Assembly: GCA_036172665.1 (NCBI GenBank) | Contig: CM069870.1 | Coordinates: 24,836,001 to 24,900,000 of the forward strand | Length of the DNA: 64,000 bases | Origin: Prosopocoilus inquinatus | Taxonomy: Eukaryota; Arthropoda; Insecta; Coleoptera; Lucanidae | Reading direction: 5' to 3' | Shown: positions 1-11,815 of the stretch, in pieces | Numbering within the stretch: the first letter of the stretch is position 1 | Layout: every line of letters starts with the position of its first letter | Made by a program: the position numbers and the translations under genes | Notes under the pieces: model-generated | Database searches by the model: none | What the model saw: the letters and a program-made list of their open reading frames with translations, nothing else | What the model was told of the DNA's origin: nothing

Positions 1-560
1 TGAATTAAAAAATTACAAGCGCGATCTCGAGTGGAGGGAGAGACGTTCATTTAATTGAGCAAACAAGAGACATGTCGCTTTTGAATTTTGATTGTAAACC
101 AAGAATGCGTATTGTTTTTTGGTAAAAGACGTTGGAAAGCCGAGAACAATCTCAGTAAATCCCGTGCCTAAATTGAATTAAAAAATTACAAGCGCGATCG
201 CGAAGGGAGGGAGAGACATTTAGTTAATTGAGCAAACAAGAAACGCGTTGCTTTTGAATCTTGATTGTAACTCAAGAACGCGTTTGCCGATTGTTTTTTG
301 GTAAACGTCGTTGGGTGGTTGAGAAAAAGCTTCGTAAATCTCCCACTTAAACTGAATTCAAAAATTATAAGCGTAATCGCGAGGGGAAGGAAAGACGTTC
401 GTTTAATTGAGCAAATAAAAAACGCATCGCTTTTGAATTTTGATTGTAACCCAAGGATGCGTTCGTCGGTTGGTTTTATTTTGGTAGAAGACGTTAGAAA
501 ACCGAAAAAAAGCTCAGTAAATCTCACACTTAAATTTAGTTCAAAAATTAGAAGCCTCGA
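1..560. repeat. Satellite array, ~178-bp units
   Basis: Three full units and the start of a fourth lie head to tail. Units begin at the motif tgaattaaaaaattacaag near positions 1, 174, 353 and about 536, giving spacings of roughly 179, 183 and 173 bases. Each unit carries the same order of blocks: a GAGGGAGAGACGTT-like stretch, TTTAATTGAGCAAA, GCTTTTGAATTTTGATTGTAA, a GATTGTTTTTTGGTA stretch and a CAGTAAATC-like end. The array runs off the left edge, so its full length is unknown. The short open frames here are not conserved between units and are not genes. Confidence 0.85.
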
Positions 561-947
561 TACACATTTATTTGGAAAATAAACCCACTTTCTTTTTTAT
601 AGTTGTTGCTCACCCGCAGTAAATCATCACGAGCCGCCACTGGATTGCTCGGCAATAAATCTCGTAAGTTTCCTTTGATTAGACGCTGCAGTCTCATACT
701 TTTCGTTGATTGGACCATTGATTGGACCGTGGATCGCAGAATTTCCAACATTTCCAACTTTACAAATCAAATTAACGCACTTCACTGTTGATTATTTCGA
801 TATTATAAAATGTTTCTTGCTTTTATTTTGCATTTACTTTGAAAAATAATAAAGTTACCCGAAAGGTGGGATGTAAAATGTGAGAAAACAAAACGAACGT
901 TTTGATTAATGATTTAAATTTGATTTTATCTTCGTATACAAGTGTAG
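561..947. other. Unassigned spacer
   Basis: There is no convincing gene. Around 700-735 a short direct repeat (gattggaccattgattggaccg) is visible. The rest is AT-rich sequence between the satellite and the hairpin element. Confidence 0.5.
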
Positions 948-1223
948 CGTGAGAGCCACAGAATTTTTGAGTTGGCTATGAACGAGAGAGATGGATATAC
1001 ATAGCATTCATTTCTGATATTAATTCTTCTTGGTTAGGTTGACACAGGTTGACAACAGTTGTAAGAAGTTAATATTCTTTTAACCTCTTACAACTGTTGT
1101 CAACCTGTGCCAACCTTACGAAGAAGAATTAATATCAGAAATGATTACTATGTATATCTATCTCTCTCGACACACGATAGCTCTCATAGCCAACTAAAAA
1201 AAAAAAAAAATTCTGTTGCTCAC
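948..1223. mobile_element. Long-hairpin (foldback/MITE) element
   Basis: This is a near-perfect inverted repeat of about 130 bases per arm with a very short loop near 1074-1081. The left arm (GTGAGAGCCACAGAATTTTT, GAGTTGGCTATGA, TATACATAG, GACAACAGTTGTAAGA) is matched by its reverse complement on the right, where a 15-base A-run has expanded within the arm. There is no coding capacity. A degraded fragment with the same terminal motifs (TTGCTCACC, ATAGCCAACT) lies near 4108-4135. No target-site duplication was resolved, so the superfamily is unknown. Confidence 0.75.
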
Positions 1224-1267
1224 CGACTCGTGAGAATCGTTTGGTTTAGTTGAAAAGCAACCTGTAA

Positions 1268-1340
1268 ATCAGGGGTTCCCACCTTTTTCGAAGTATCGAT
1301 CCCTTACAAAAAATGAAAATTCCATCGCCCCCTTTCGAAC
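1268..1340. mobile_element. hAT-like terminal remnant
   Basis: The sequence CAGGGGTTCCCACC followed by 'ATCGATCCCTTAC' resembles the terminal inverted repeat and subterminal region of hAT family elements. A similar start, CAGGGGTTCCCAACG, lies at 6779. No matching opposite end was found nearby, so it is treated as a truncated relic. Confidence 0.35.
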
Positions 1341-1556
1341 TTGATTAATATTTTTAAAACAGTAGGCCTAGGTATAGCTGCCAATAATGTTAAATATAAA
1401 ATTTTGTTAAATTGCGGTAAACTGTTGGGTATTCTATTTGTCTTCATTTTGTATTCTATTTGTCTTCATTTTATTTTATATTTTAATTATAAATCGTTTG
1501 TTTTTTTTTTCTTTTTCTTGATTCGATTTAACGTTATTTTTATAAAAACTTTCTTG

Positions 1557-1870
1557 CAAATCGTTTTTGATTACAGTGAGAACCTCGAGCAGCCTCTATA
1601 GCTGCTTCAGCCCTGTTTGGGGCTTCGTCAGCAGAAACGTTGTTCGACATTCCCACTGCAAACCAAAAAAGACTTCTCCAATTTATCGCAGTTGCGATCT
1701 AATAGTGATAAACAGTTAAACAGTGACATCCTACGATTAAACAGCGACATCTACGATCGCTTTGACAGCAGACATGGCTGCCTTGCATGGGGGACCTATT
1801 AGGTAGCAAATCCGCTTCAATTTGTCTATCCTACTGCAATGTCCGGTCAAAAAGCGATCGTAGTCGCTTT
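1557..1870 (-). repeat. Hammerhead repeat, copy 1 (degenerate, inverted composite)
   Basis: This is a member of the ribozyme-bearing dispersed repeat described at 27567-28055. On the minus strand, 1583-1650 carries the hammerhead region with core CTGACGA, stem II AGCCC/GGGCT and a damaged GAAG in place of GAAA. The order is internally rearranged: from about 1757 the sequence continues in the opposite orientation and ends with the AAAAAGCGATCG block near 1855. The copy is old and probably cannot self-cleave. Confidence 0.75.
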
Positions 1871-3730
1871 GATTCTCTCTCGTTCAATCTAACAGTTAAA
1901 AATTCGTCAATGATTCGATTTGCCTTTAAGGGTTACTTTTATAGATTTTTTATCTTAGCTTCATCTTCATCACCAATCGTCTTTTGTTTTGTTTTTTCTT
2001 GTTCCCCATTCGACCTTATTTCATTCAATTTCTAACGTAATCAATTGATCGAACTTTGTTCTTTCTTTTGACTAGACACACCTTATCATTCATATCATCA
2101 TCAAGACATACTCTTTTAGAAAAGTGTGTTATTTAAAACAATGAAATAAATTTCAAAACGAGTTTGTTTACCTTTTAGATCTCGATTTAAAATTTTATTG
2201 GGGTCACATTACTTTTAATTATGACTGTACATACTACTGTGTTATTGCTGGAGATTGAAGCCATCATGTTGCCAACATGTCCAAGTCTCTGCTTGTCTGG
2301 TCTGTTCATCTACAATTTTTTTCCAAGTCTAAAATAGTCTTAGCCTTAATTTTAAGTTCGTTTTTTAAATTTTTAGATTTTTAATAATAATTGAATATTC
2401 TACTTTTCTTTTATGTTTTAATTTTTTTCTTAGGTTCAGTTTGGGTAAATCTAGTTCGATTCGGTCGCGTTGAGTATAAGATTGAACCCGCTACATTTTA
2501 ATTGATTTTTAATTCTACATACTTTTACTTTACTCACAATTAATTAATTTTTTTATAGGCGGATAAATAGATTTAGGCTGAGTTCAAACGCATCGGGTTC
2601 ACCCCCTCTAGATTAGCCATACTTGATTTTTTTATTTGTCATATTTCTTTGTTTTTATTTGCTTAATTTTATTGAATTTTAATTCATAACATGTTCACAC
2701 TTTTAATATTCTCATAATTAGATTTTTTACAAGTGGTCGAACAGATTTAGCCTGACTGCAGACGGATTCGATTGACCTTGAGATGAGTCGAATTCGATTT
2801 TTATTATTTGTTTCTGTTTCACTTAATTTTAATTGATTTTAATCCTTAACATTTTGTTATTTTTAATCTATCACTAAATTAATTAATTTTTTTTCGAGTG
2901 GTTTAACAGTTTTAAGCTGAGGTGAGAAGAATTGGATTGACTTTAAGATGAGCTGAACTTAATTTTTTTATTTACAATCTTTTTTATTTTCATTTTTTTG
3001 TTTAATTATCTTCTTGGGTTGGGCAGGGTTACTTTGGGCTTACTCGAGAACGGTTGATCTTGAGATTGGTCGAGTACATTTTTTATTTATTTAATTTTTT
3101 AAATTAATCTTCTAAAAAAAATTAAATTTTTTAATCGTTTTTGTTTTAAATTGTAAAATGGTTTTTAAACTTTATTAAACAGACACTGTTAAAATTGAAA
3201 AAAGCAAGATTTTTAACAGTGTCCGTTTAAAGTTTAAAAATAAATTTTCTTACAATTTTCATCTTAGAGTCGACTTCAGTTAGAAATTAAGTATTTCAGT
3301 TTTTATTTCCTTGAGCTGAGCTCGTTTTAGTTGAGTTCAATTGGGTTGGGTTGATCTTGGGTTAATTTTAACTGTTAAAATTCAATGAAATTTGAATGCA
3401 TAAGTAGTTTTAAGTAATAACGTCGCATCGGTGTATCATGTCATAACCGCAGCCTAGCAAATTTAATTCAGTTTTCATTGGCACGACATGGATAGAAGGG
3501 TATCGCGATCAACGATTACTACAAATCTCGTCAAGATCTAAGTGCACGAAACTGAACCGCGTTGAGTGGGAGACAGTAATGCTTTCTTGAATTATTATTT
3601 GTGAGAGATGGTGGTCATAACATTATAGACGTAGAATAAAAAAAACATTGAAATACACAAACAAGCGACTTGAATTGATTCTGTTGTTTCGAACTTAAAT
3701 TTCATATAACCGAATTATCTGAATTAAAAT
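1871..3730. repeat. AT-rich degenerate repeat field
   Basis: There is no gene. From about 2340 to 3360 a loosely repeated phrase recurs every 200-300 bases. It consists of 'gttgggt/gagt..ggtt', then 'aacagatttagcctgagt', 'gattgaccttgagatgag' and then 'tttatttg..ttaattttaattgattt'. It looks like a very diverged tandem array. At 3165-3245 there is a hairpin with arms around CACTGTTAAAA and loop TTGAAAAAAGCAAG. Confidence 0.5.
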
Positions 3731-4028
3731 GCCTGAACGGTCCAAGTGGTAAGAGACCGGTCTTGCAATCGTGCAATCCTTGCAGGTCGTGGGTTCGCAC
3801 CCCGCTCGAGTTATTTCTCGAGGGTGGTCGTTACTCACTTCAGGTGCCCTTCAGTGTTGGAGATGCAAGTCGACACTGCTTCCCCTTCAATAGCGAGGAG
3901 GTTTGGAAGTAACAAAACTATGGAACACTTCACACACACACACACACAAAAATACACTCCCGCTCCTGAGGTCCTGACAAGTTTATGACTTAGGGCCCTA
4001 TTGGGCAAGACACCACAGATAAAAAAAC
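3731..4028 (+). mobile_element. tRNA-derived SINE
   Basis: The head (3731-3812) has a tRNA layout: AGTGGTAAGAGACCGG resembles an A box, and GGTTCGCACCCC closely matches the B-box consensus. A GCA trinucleotide sits in an anticodon-loop-like TTGCAAT. The tRNA-like head is followed by an unrelated body (CACTTCAGGTGCCCTTCAG...), a (CA)n stretch at 3932-3948 and an A-rich end (ATAAAAAAACAAAAA). That order of tRNA-like Pol III promoter, body and A-rich tail is typical of SINEs. Folding into a functional tRNA looks unlikely because the acceptor stem is not evident. Confidence 0.65.
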
Positions 4029-4346
4029 AAAAATTATTTCTTATTGTAACAAAAAACTAACCTAACAAATTGTAAAACTTCTACTTGAATCGTCGGCCGA
4101 GAAAGCTGATTGCTCACCAAGTATAGCCAACTATAAATTTCTAAATTTAATTTCTTGATGCAGTTCGAGAGAGAGGCTTCCCTTTTTTCGGGGAATTTTT
4201 GAGGTCGTATAGGAAAAAGAAAATTTTTAGTCGTTGGAAGGAAAATAAGATATTCATTTTAAATTTGAATGAATTTGGGTTTAAGGCATTTACATCATAC
4301 TTAAGAGTCAGTAAAGTCACGTAAAGCTGTAGATACCTTATAATAA

Positions 4347-4513
4347 GAGTCTGGACAATTTGTAACTAAGTTTTGATTGGCGCCGCCATGTTGTATCACA
4401 AATAGAAACTTGAAAACTGTCAAACGTAACAGGCGAGAAGGTAACGCCTACTTTTCTTCCCTTCCAATCATAGCTAATTGTTATCATATAACATGGCGGT
4501 ATTGTCCAGACTC
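4347..4513. mobile_element. 167-bp MITE, Harbinger-like (TAA duplication)
   Basis: The termini are GAGTCTGGACAAT and its exact complement ATTGTCCAGACTC. They are flanked by TAA at 4344-4346 and TAA at 4514-4516. Internal arms (CGCCATGTTGTATCA versus TATCATATAACATGGCGG) extend the inverted repeat. A 3-bp TWA duplication with short TIRs points to the PIF/Harbinger superfamily. There is no coding capacity. Confidence 0.75.
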
Positions 4514-4734
4514 TAATTAAAGGGTCTCTAAGAAGCTGTTACGTTTGGTGCCATCTGGTATACTACGGGAGAACGATTGAGATAGTTCGGCCAAATATAC
4601 ATAGATAGCGCAGGGTTAGCACAATTTCAGGTAGGTTTTTTTTATGTTTAATTAAACTGTTAAAATTATGGGAGTACTAAATATCTTTTTGGTGAAACGA
4701 AAAATATTAATAAGATAATTTTTTTTTAATTTAT

Positions 4735-4912
4735 AAATTTTGTTGCAAATCGTTTTTGATTGCGATGAAAAGCTCGAGCAGCCTCTGTATAGCTGTTTCA
4801 GCCCTGCTTGAGGCTTCGTCAGCAGCTTATTATGTAACAAATCCGCTTCAGTTTGTTATCCTTCAGCAATGGCAGGTCAAAAAGCGATCGTAGGATGTCA
4901 CTGTTTTATTTA
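4735..4912 (-). repeat. Hammerhead repeat, copy 2
   Basis: The minus strand of 4772-4826 shows core CTGACGA, stem II, intact GAAA and the CAGCTATA/CAGAGG cleavage side. The 5' half of stem I is missing. The adjoining segment 4825-4912 is in the opposite orientation and ends with the family's AAAAAGCGATCGTAGGATGTCACTGTTTTAT end. This inverted join is the arrangement seen in copies near 24.7, 27.9 and 28.3 kb. Confidence 0.75.
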
Positions 4913-5400
4913 TTTAAAATTAATATTTAAAGCCGCGCTTAAAAATGTTAAGAATATTTTCTGTAGGTGCGTGAGGTAGGTACCATCAATTATCTACACT
5001 AGGCGGGGAAGTGTACCCCAACCATGCTGAACATTACAAGTACGATCGTTGTACTTATTTAGTATTTACTTTCCGCGCGCTTCTCTGTGAATGAATTTTC
5101 GTTTCCCTGATACAATCAAGGTTACAATTGAGAGCGGGGTTAACTATCAAACTTAAATGGTTTGACGCCCGTGAGTATATACTATATTCTGCCTTTATAC
5201 AATTTATCAACCCTACCAACATTGTTAAATCAAAAAATACCAAAACATTTACGTATTTAGATTTAATCTTTTTTTATTATTAATTTTGAGCCTTGCTTCT
5301 ATTATAACTGCGTTTGTATATATTCGACATTTTTAAAGCTCTTTAAACGGACCTTAGATAAGTATAACAATTAACCCAATAAACGTCCAAGTGATTTATG
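4913..5400. other. Unassigned AT-rich spacer
   Basis: I see no gene, RNA or clear repeat here. The short minus-strand frame ending near 5055 is not convincing. Confidence 0.4.
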
Positions 5401-5404
5401 GGAA

Positions 5405-5710
5405 TGAATCACAAGCGACTTCAGCGGGTCAGTCTTGCTCCGCCCCGTTCTGTTGAGAGTAAGAGTAGATGAGCAGGGTCAAGGTCACAGCATCCGCTTA
5501 CCCAACAACCCATGAGGCAGAGCGTCGTGTGACACAGGCACACACAGCTCACAGGACCGGACCAGTTCTCCGAGCGAGTTGAGTTTCGGGAACAATTAAA
5601 TTTTCAAGCCTCAATTAAACTGGAAGAGCACTCACTCCTCGATGACCCCGTTCATCACCGCCGCCCGCCGCCGACCTGCAAGCGTCGTCGATGCGTCGAC
5701 CAAAAATAAA
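5405..5710. other. GC/CpG-rich unique block, possible host exon or promoter
   Basis: This block is much richer in G+C and CpG than its neighbours (for example CCGCCGCCCGCCGCCGACC near 5660 and CGTCGTCGATGCGTCGAC near 5684). It has no repeat family resemblance within the window. Long open frames are absent, so a first exon, 5' UTR or regulatory island of a host gene is possible but unproven. Confidence 0.3.
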
Positions 5711-6778
5711 CTGGTTCAGATAATTTTATGGTCGTTTTATACGTTGTGTGTCTAAGTATGTCATTAAAACGATTTGAATATGCATTTGCTGCCACACTCT
5801 CTCTCTCCTTTAGTGAAATATGTTACAAAGAATTTATTATAAATTTCAAAATTTTGTGACCGCCACGACGATATTAATTTTGAAAAATATTTGTAACGGT
5901 CATAATCAGATTACATACCGGCTTAATTGCAGTGGGTGGAAACTGTGCTTTGCTTGCAGATTAAAGTCCTTTGCGGTGATTCCAAGCTGACAATTGAAAT
6001 TCAAGTTGTTCAACTTACTTGCAATGCTGCGCCGTCGGATCATATTTCATTTACAACAAACAACGCGCTCGCTCATTAATTATGTTTCAACGAGACGCTT
6101 AGAGGTTTCATACTACACCGATTTTTGACCTCGGATGAAAAGCCGGATGATAAACTTCGATTCATTATATTTATGTTCGATTTGATTATTTTATACCAAG
6201 CCTACGATGTAATGTAAAACCGAGTGCCTTTACAATTCAATACGCAATTAATTATGCTTCCGGACTTAACATTTTGGACATAATGAATTATTAGTTCACT
6301 TTAAATATAACGGGCCAATTTATTCGATTAATGTAATAAATAAAATTAATCTTTAATGTCAATGGTAGAACAGAATCTAGTAAATACAAAAATCCAAATG
6401 CGAAAACGTCGTGAATTTTAACAAACTCAATTTGGTCGAAATAAATTTGCGAGCTTCTAGCATGAGTTTCAGGTTCCGGAATAACGATACCTATTTATAA
6501 AATATGCACATTTCATATTTCTTTAACTAATGCACGGCCACACTGTAAAATTATATACATAATCACCCAACAACTAGACACCCATTTAACTTATCTGCGT
6601 GAGACATAATAAAATTTGTTGATAACACGTAATGCGACGATATGTTTTGAAACTGTATACGTACACACACGCACATAATTTAGTTATTGTTCAATAAAAT
6701 TAAAAATGGAGATTAATAAACTATACGTTTAACTGTTAAACACATTTTGATGAAAAACGATGCAAGACGCAAAGATAT
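5711..6778. other. Unassigned AT-rich DNA
   Basis: There are no recognisable coding or repeat features. The sequence lacks the repeat motifs found elsewhere in the window and may be unique host intergenic or intronic DNA. Confidence 0.4.
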
Positions 6779-7906
6779 CAGGGGTTCCCAACGGGTCGAC
6801 GAAGACTTGAAAGGGGTCGATGAATCTTTGGAGGTCGGCTGGGGGTCGATGAAGACTGGACGAAAATAAAAACTGTGAAAAATTTAATTAATTAAAGTCA
6901 AATCACTATAAAAGCTGATGAATTCCGACACAAACTAAATACCTAATCTACACACAATAAAAAAAAATAGGATGAGTTAATATTTAAAAAATAAAATAAA
7001 TAAAATAGTCAAAGGTCAAAAATGGCGACCACTCAATTAGATTAAATTGCAAAGTAACATAATATTGATTGGTATAGAAAAAAAACACAAAATATGATAC
7101 TCCTAATTAAAATATCAAGAATCATGTCAAATATAATTTCAAATAAAAGAAAAAAAAAAACGTTTCTGCAATGTCAGGTCAAAAAGCGATCGCAGAATGC
7201 CGCTCCCTAAACTTTTCAAAAGAAAATTGGTAAAGTTGATAATTAAAGTGTAAAAGCGAAGGAAATGAAATCAATAATTAGAAGAAAAGAAAACACAGAG
7301 GTCGATCACTTGATTTATTAAAAATTAAAAAAAACGATACAGTCAACTGAGGGATAAAAATGAATAATAAAATGTGATGATAAAGTTAGGACCAAAATAA
7401 AAATCGTATACTTAAAACTAAGAGTACGTTAAATTAATTTAAAAATTGAGGAATTTCGTAATAACCCAAAAATTAATCTGTACCTAAATGTCAAAGAAAA
7501 AAGACATCAGAATTAAATCAAATCAAATAAAAGAGGACACAGAAATGGCAAAAAATAAACTTAGATTGAGTAAAAGTAAAGTAAAAGAAAATGAAAACAA
7601 AAGACGATCATAACATCGTGATGAAATCATACTATCAAGTAAAATAAAATCGAATAAAAAGATGAAAATATGATAAATTGATGGTTAAAGAACAAAAGCA
7701 AATCAAATGTCCTAATTAACATTTTTTTTGTGTATATTAGTTTTATCTGAAAGTGACTCGTCTTGGCCACGGTCCGACTATTACAGAGTTACGAAAGTGG
7801 ACTCTTATTGGTCGAGTTACGAATGGAATTCTTTTTGACTTCGGTCGTTGTACTGAGCAACGATTATTCATCGGCTTTTAAAACCGCGTAGCTTCACTCT
7901 GATATA
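6779..7906. repeat. hAT-like terminus, ribozyme-repeat scrap and degenerate AAAGACGATC field
   Basis: 6779 starts with CAGGGGTTCCCAACGGGTCG, a hAT-type terminus without a visible partner. 7165-7200 is a fragment of the ribozyme repeat (CAATGTCAGGTCAAAAAGCG). 7240-7700 is purine-rich sequence in which AAAACAAAAGACGATC-like phrases recur, matching the fields near 15.1, 32.2 and 52 kb. No gene was found. Confidence 0.45.
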
Positions 7907-9330
7907 CCGGGTGTTTGTTAAATAAGTGCAGAAATTTAAACCTTTAATACATCACCATAAATGGGAACGATTGAATTTACATGTCCTTGACAAAAGGTTT
8001 ACACATTTCGAGAAAATCACAGTTGAAAATCGGCCAAGAAATAATCGTACGCCTATGTCTTTGAGGTATGTCAAGAAAAGGAAATTTTATTGGAACAAGA
8101 AACAGAAGCGCAACCGAGCAGTGATCTTTGCCGAAGTCGAGAAGCCAAAAAAGCGTGATTTCTAACGTCACGATAAGTCGCATTACAGCTAAGCGAAAGA
8201 ATTTGCTTCATTTTTTATAATTATGACAGACAATTTATTGCTCCGTATTCTTTGGGATCAACAGTTTAGTTTGTGAAAAGTGATTGAACGAGTTAAAGCT
8301 AAATATGATTACTACCTACGTAGTATTATTAACAGTTAAAACAGCGACAACTTACGATCGCTTTTTGACCTGACAGTGCAGTAGGATAGACAAACTGATA
8401 GTATTATTACTTATTAAAATGCCACAATTTACGAACGGCGAGAGAACAGCATTTCAGAGGAGTATATTCATAATGCGATCGATAGTGTTTGCACTAATCC
8501 GGAAATGCAGACCAACACAAGTATCACTTTTTCGGCTAGCATTTTTGTATGTCGCTAGTGAAGGACGGCACGTCAAGCAATTGTAATAAAATTTCTAAAT
8601 ATATAATAGTGAACGTTTGCTTGAATGTGATACTCCACACAGATGATATTCGGCGAGTATGTCTTGCGTATTAGTCATTCCCGCGATGTTTACTGTCTAC
8701 GATCAGAGAAGTCACTTCCGTTAGTTTTTTTGTTATATCATGAGTACCGAAAAAGGGACGAATAAGGAAATTTTCTTTTTATTATACAATTTTTTATTGA
8801 AATGACATGATTATGACAAACAATTTATTGCTCCGATTCTTTGGGATCAACAGTTTAGCTTGTGAAAAGTGATTGAGCGAATTAAAGCTAATTATGATTA
8901 CTATTTACGTAGTATCATTACTTATTAACATGCCGCAATTCACGAACGACGAGAGAACAGCAATTCAGAGGAGTGCCTGCATTCATAATGTCGGCAACAG
9001 TATCTACGCTAATTCTGACATGCATACGAATACAAGTATCACTTTTTCGCCCAGTGTTTTGGTGTGTCGCTAACGATGGACGCCACGTCGAACAATTGTT
9101 ATAAATATTTCTAAATGTCTAATAGTGAACGTTTTTTGAATGTGATACTCCACACAGATGGTATTCGATGAGTATGTTTTGCGTATTAGTCATTCCCGCG
9201 ATGTTTACTGTCTACGACCAGAGAAGCAAGTTCCGTAAGTTTTTTTTTTATTATTTCATGAGCGCCAAATATTTGTATTTTTTTCGTGTTGTTTGTGCTG
9301 TGGGTGGTTAAAAATTTTGCAAGTAATCTG
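7907..9330. mobile_element. TIR element family A, locus 1 (internally duplicated)
   Basis: It begins CCGGGTGTTTGTTAAATAAG after a TA, as do family members at 10276 and 15926. The central block (CAATTTATTGCTCCGTATTC ... ATGTTTACTGTCTACGATC) occurs twice in tandem, about 8219-8720 and 8815-9240, so the locus holds roughly one and a half copies. The 3' terminus is lost. A short frame starting MPQFTN.ER recurs in all copies but is broken. It may be a transposase remnant, but I do not recognise it securely. A 68-bp ribozyme-repeat insertion sits at 8331-8398. Confidence 0.7.
8331..8398 (-). mobile_element. 68-bp 5'-truncated ribozyme-repeat insertion with 10-bp duplication
   Basis: This short piece of the ribozyme repeat starts at the family's fixed end (AACAGTTAAAACAGCGAC) and is flanked by exact TAGTATTATT copies at 8321-8330 and 8399-8408. 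The other family A copies show the same sequence without the insert, so the empty site is known. A fixed end, truncation at the other end and a 10-bp duplication are what target-primed reverse transcription leaves. Confidence 0.85.
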
Positions 9331-10275
9331 TATTTAAACCTCAGTTCGAGAAATGATGAAACGACTTCTTTGGGTCACGATCGCAGTATAAAGTTTTTTT
9401 TTTAAAGAAAATCACAATTCCAGAGCAAAACTTTTGTCAACTTTGAAGCTCAAACAAGAAATCCATGAATTAATTACTATGCACTACTGTGCAGTTGCTC
9501 TTGAATTCTAGACCTTGTTGACGATTTTCAACTTTTAATTAGCATTTGCTTTATTAATGCGCATATTAACCGAATACCTGAGAGCAATAAATAAAATTTG
9601 AAATGCCATAATTGAGCGTCTTTTATAAAGATAGCAAGCAAGGCGCAAGCAAATAAAACAAATGAAATATGTTGTTGAAATTAAAACGACCACTTCAGGA
9701 TGTTGAACTGAAACTAATTAATCTATTAATTATGTATTTTTGGAAGCTAGTACGTGCTATTTTTCATTATTGTTAATTAGGTACTAATTGGAAATGAAAA
9801 CGATTTAGATCAAAAATGCTAGCGGTAAGGTGTTGAAGTTTTTCAAGAGCCTATAGTCACCGTTTCACTGCTACACAAAATCTATTAATAATACACAAAT
9901 GTCCGACAATGCCGCTGTCACCTTCATTTTAGTCTAAATCACATTGGCCATGACTTCAGCCGTGGCTGCCGAAATTATGTTTGTATTAGCAAGGGCAAGT
10001 GACGTAAACCTCCACAGACCTTAAAACAATGTAGAGAAGAAGAGAAAGACATCAACAAAATAAGTAAATGCGTTTTGTATTAATTGTTACTGTCGTTTCC
10101 TATTCATTGCATTCATTGCTCCAGAGTAATACTCGGAGTGTATATCTATCCCTTGTTATTGTATGAGGTTAAAACCAGATGGGAATTGTCTCGGAGTGCT
10201 CCAGAGCAATTAATTGAAAATGTTACCATCAATTGATTACCTATAATCCTATATTGAAAAGAAAGCTGAAAAATA
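9331..10275. other. Unassigned DNA with one MITE-like relic
   Basis: There is no gene. About 10110-10208 has the arrangement CTCCAGAGTAATACTCGGAG ... TTAAAACCAGATGG ... CTCGGAGTGCTCCAGAG. This is a relative of the palindromic MITE at 62737-62865. Confidence 0.45.
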
Positions 10276-11141
10276 CCGGGTGTTTGTGAAATAAGTGCAG
10301 AAATTTAAACCTGTAATACATCACCATAAATGGGAACTGTTGAACTTACATGTCCTTAACGAAAGTTTTTTTCGCTGTTGAAAATCGAACAAGAAATAAT
10401 CGTACGTCTATGTCTTCGAGGTAGGTCAAGAAAAGGCAATTTTATTGGAAAAAAAAGCAGAAGTGCAATCAAGCAATGACCTTCTAAAGTCGAGAAACCA
10501 ATAAAAGCATTTTTTTTAACGTGGCAATAAGTCGTATTACAGCTGAGCGAAAGAATTTGCTTCGTTGTTTATGATTTTGCCACACAATTTATTGCTTTGT
10601 ATTCTTTGGGATCAACAGATTAGTTTGTGAAAAGTGATTGAACGAGTTAAAGCTAGTATGAGTACTATCTACAGAGTATTGTTACTTATAAAAATGCCGC
10701 AATTCACGAACGGCGAGAGAATATTTCAGAGGAGTATATTCATAATACCGTCGACAGTACTTGCGCTAATCCTGACATGTACACGAACACAAGAATCACT
10801 TTTTCTCCGAGATCGTTTGTGTGTCGCTAATGATGGACGTCACGTCGTACAATTGTTATAAACATTTTTAAATATCTAATGGTGAACGTTTGTTCGAATG
10901 TGATCCTACACACAGATGATATTCGGTGAGTGTGTCTTGCGTATTAGTCATTCCCGCGATGTTTACTGTCTACGATCAGAGAAGCAAGTTCCGCATCTTT
11001 TCTTTGTTATTTCATGAGCGCCGAGTAAGGGACGGATAAAGGAATTTTCTTTTTGTTATACGATTTTTTTAATATTATTTCTGTGTTGGTTGTGCTGTCA
11101 GCGTACTGTGGTTAAAATTTACTTATTTTGAAAACACTCTG
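10276..11141. mobile_element. TIR element family A, copy 2
   Basis: The 5' end CCGGGTGTTTGTGAAATAAG and the 3' end TTTTGAAAACACTCTG are imperfect inverted repeats. The interior aligns throughout with copies at 7907 and 15926. The open frame beginning MIERVKAS at 10634 is a decayed form of the shared internal frame and is not a functional gene. Confidence 0.75.
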
Positions 11142-11540
11142 TGTATACTGCTTTATTTAAACAATGATACAATCCAAGATGACGCTCGCAAGTGTTGACG
11201 GCTCGACATATTTAAAAATGTACCTTAACAAAATTCAACTTAAATATGATTAGCTTTATTGGTTTCCAGGGCCGGAGGAAGGGTTGTCGGCGCCTTTATG
11301 CAAAAGAGTAACTGGCGCCCTTTTCAAAAAAATAAGGAACAAGTTCACGTGAATTTATATTTATACAGTTATCTCACAAAAATATGTGCATCCTCCGTAA
11401 TTTGAATAATAATAGAATATAATAGAGTATAAAATCAATCGCAGAATAAGTTTTGTAATTCTACAGTTGCCATTTTTTTTTTAATTTAAACATGTTCATT
11501 ATTTTTCCAGGATTTATGTTAAAAAGTTAATTCTGATAAA
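11142..11540. other. Unassigned spacer
   Basis: A CAGGGCCGGAGGAAGGG motif at about 11268 resembles some hAT termini, but no partner end was found. There is no gene. Confidence 0.35.
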
Positions 11541-11546
11541 TTTTTG

Positions 11547-11815
11547 AACAGATAAAATAGCGACCTCTTACGATCGCTTTTTGACCTGACATTGCAGTAG
11601 GATAGACAAATTGAAGCGGGATTTGCTCCTAATAAGTCCCCCATCCATGCAAGGCGGCCATGCTTGCTATCAAAGCATAATTAAAGTTTTAGAAAAATTT
11701 TGTGCAAATCGTTTTTGATTGCAGCGAAAACCTCGAGCAGCCTCTGGACAGCTGTTTCAGCCCTGCTTGGGGCTTCTTCAGCAGAGACGTAGCTGAAGAA
11801 GCCCCAAGAAAGAAG
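11547..11815 (-). repeat. Hammerhead repeat, copy 3 (GUC cleavage triplet)
   Basis: It starts at the family's fixed end (AACAGATAAAATAGCGACC at 11547) and runs through the conserved body to the hammerhead on the minus strand at 11731-11794. The core is CTGAAGA, stem II AGCCC/GGGCT, then GAAA, a CAGCTG stem III and a canonical GUC cleavage triplet. Inner stem I (TCTG/CAGA) is intact. The outer stem I partner is replaced by a second ribozyme scrap (CTGAAGAAGCCCCAAG at 11793-11808), so the outer helix is lost. AATTTTT-like sequence on both sides may be a target duplication. Confidence 0.8.

Noticed and set aside
3731..3812. Functional tRNA gene
   Set aside because: A- and B-box-like words are present, but no acceptor stem pairs. 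Body and tail indicate a SINE.
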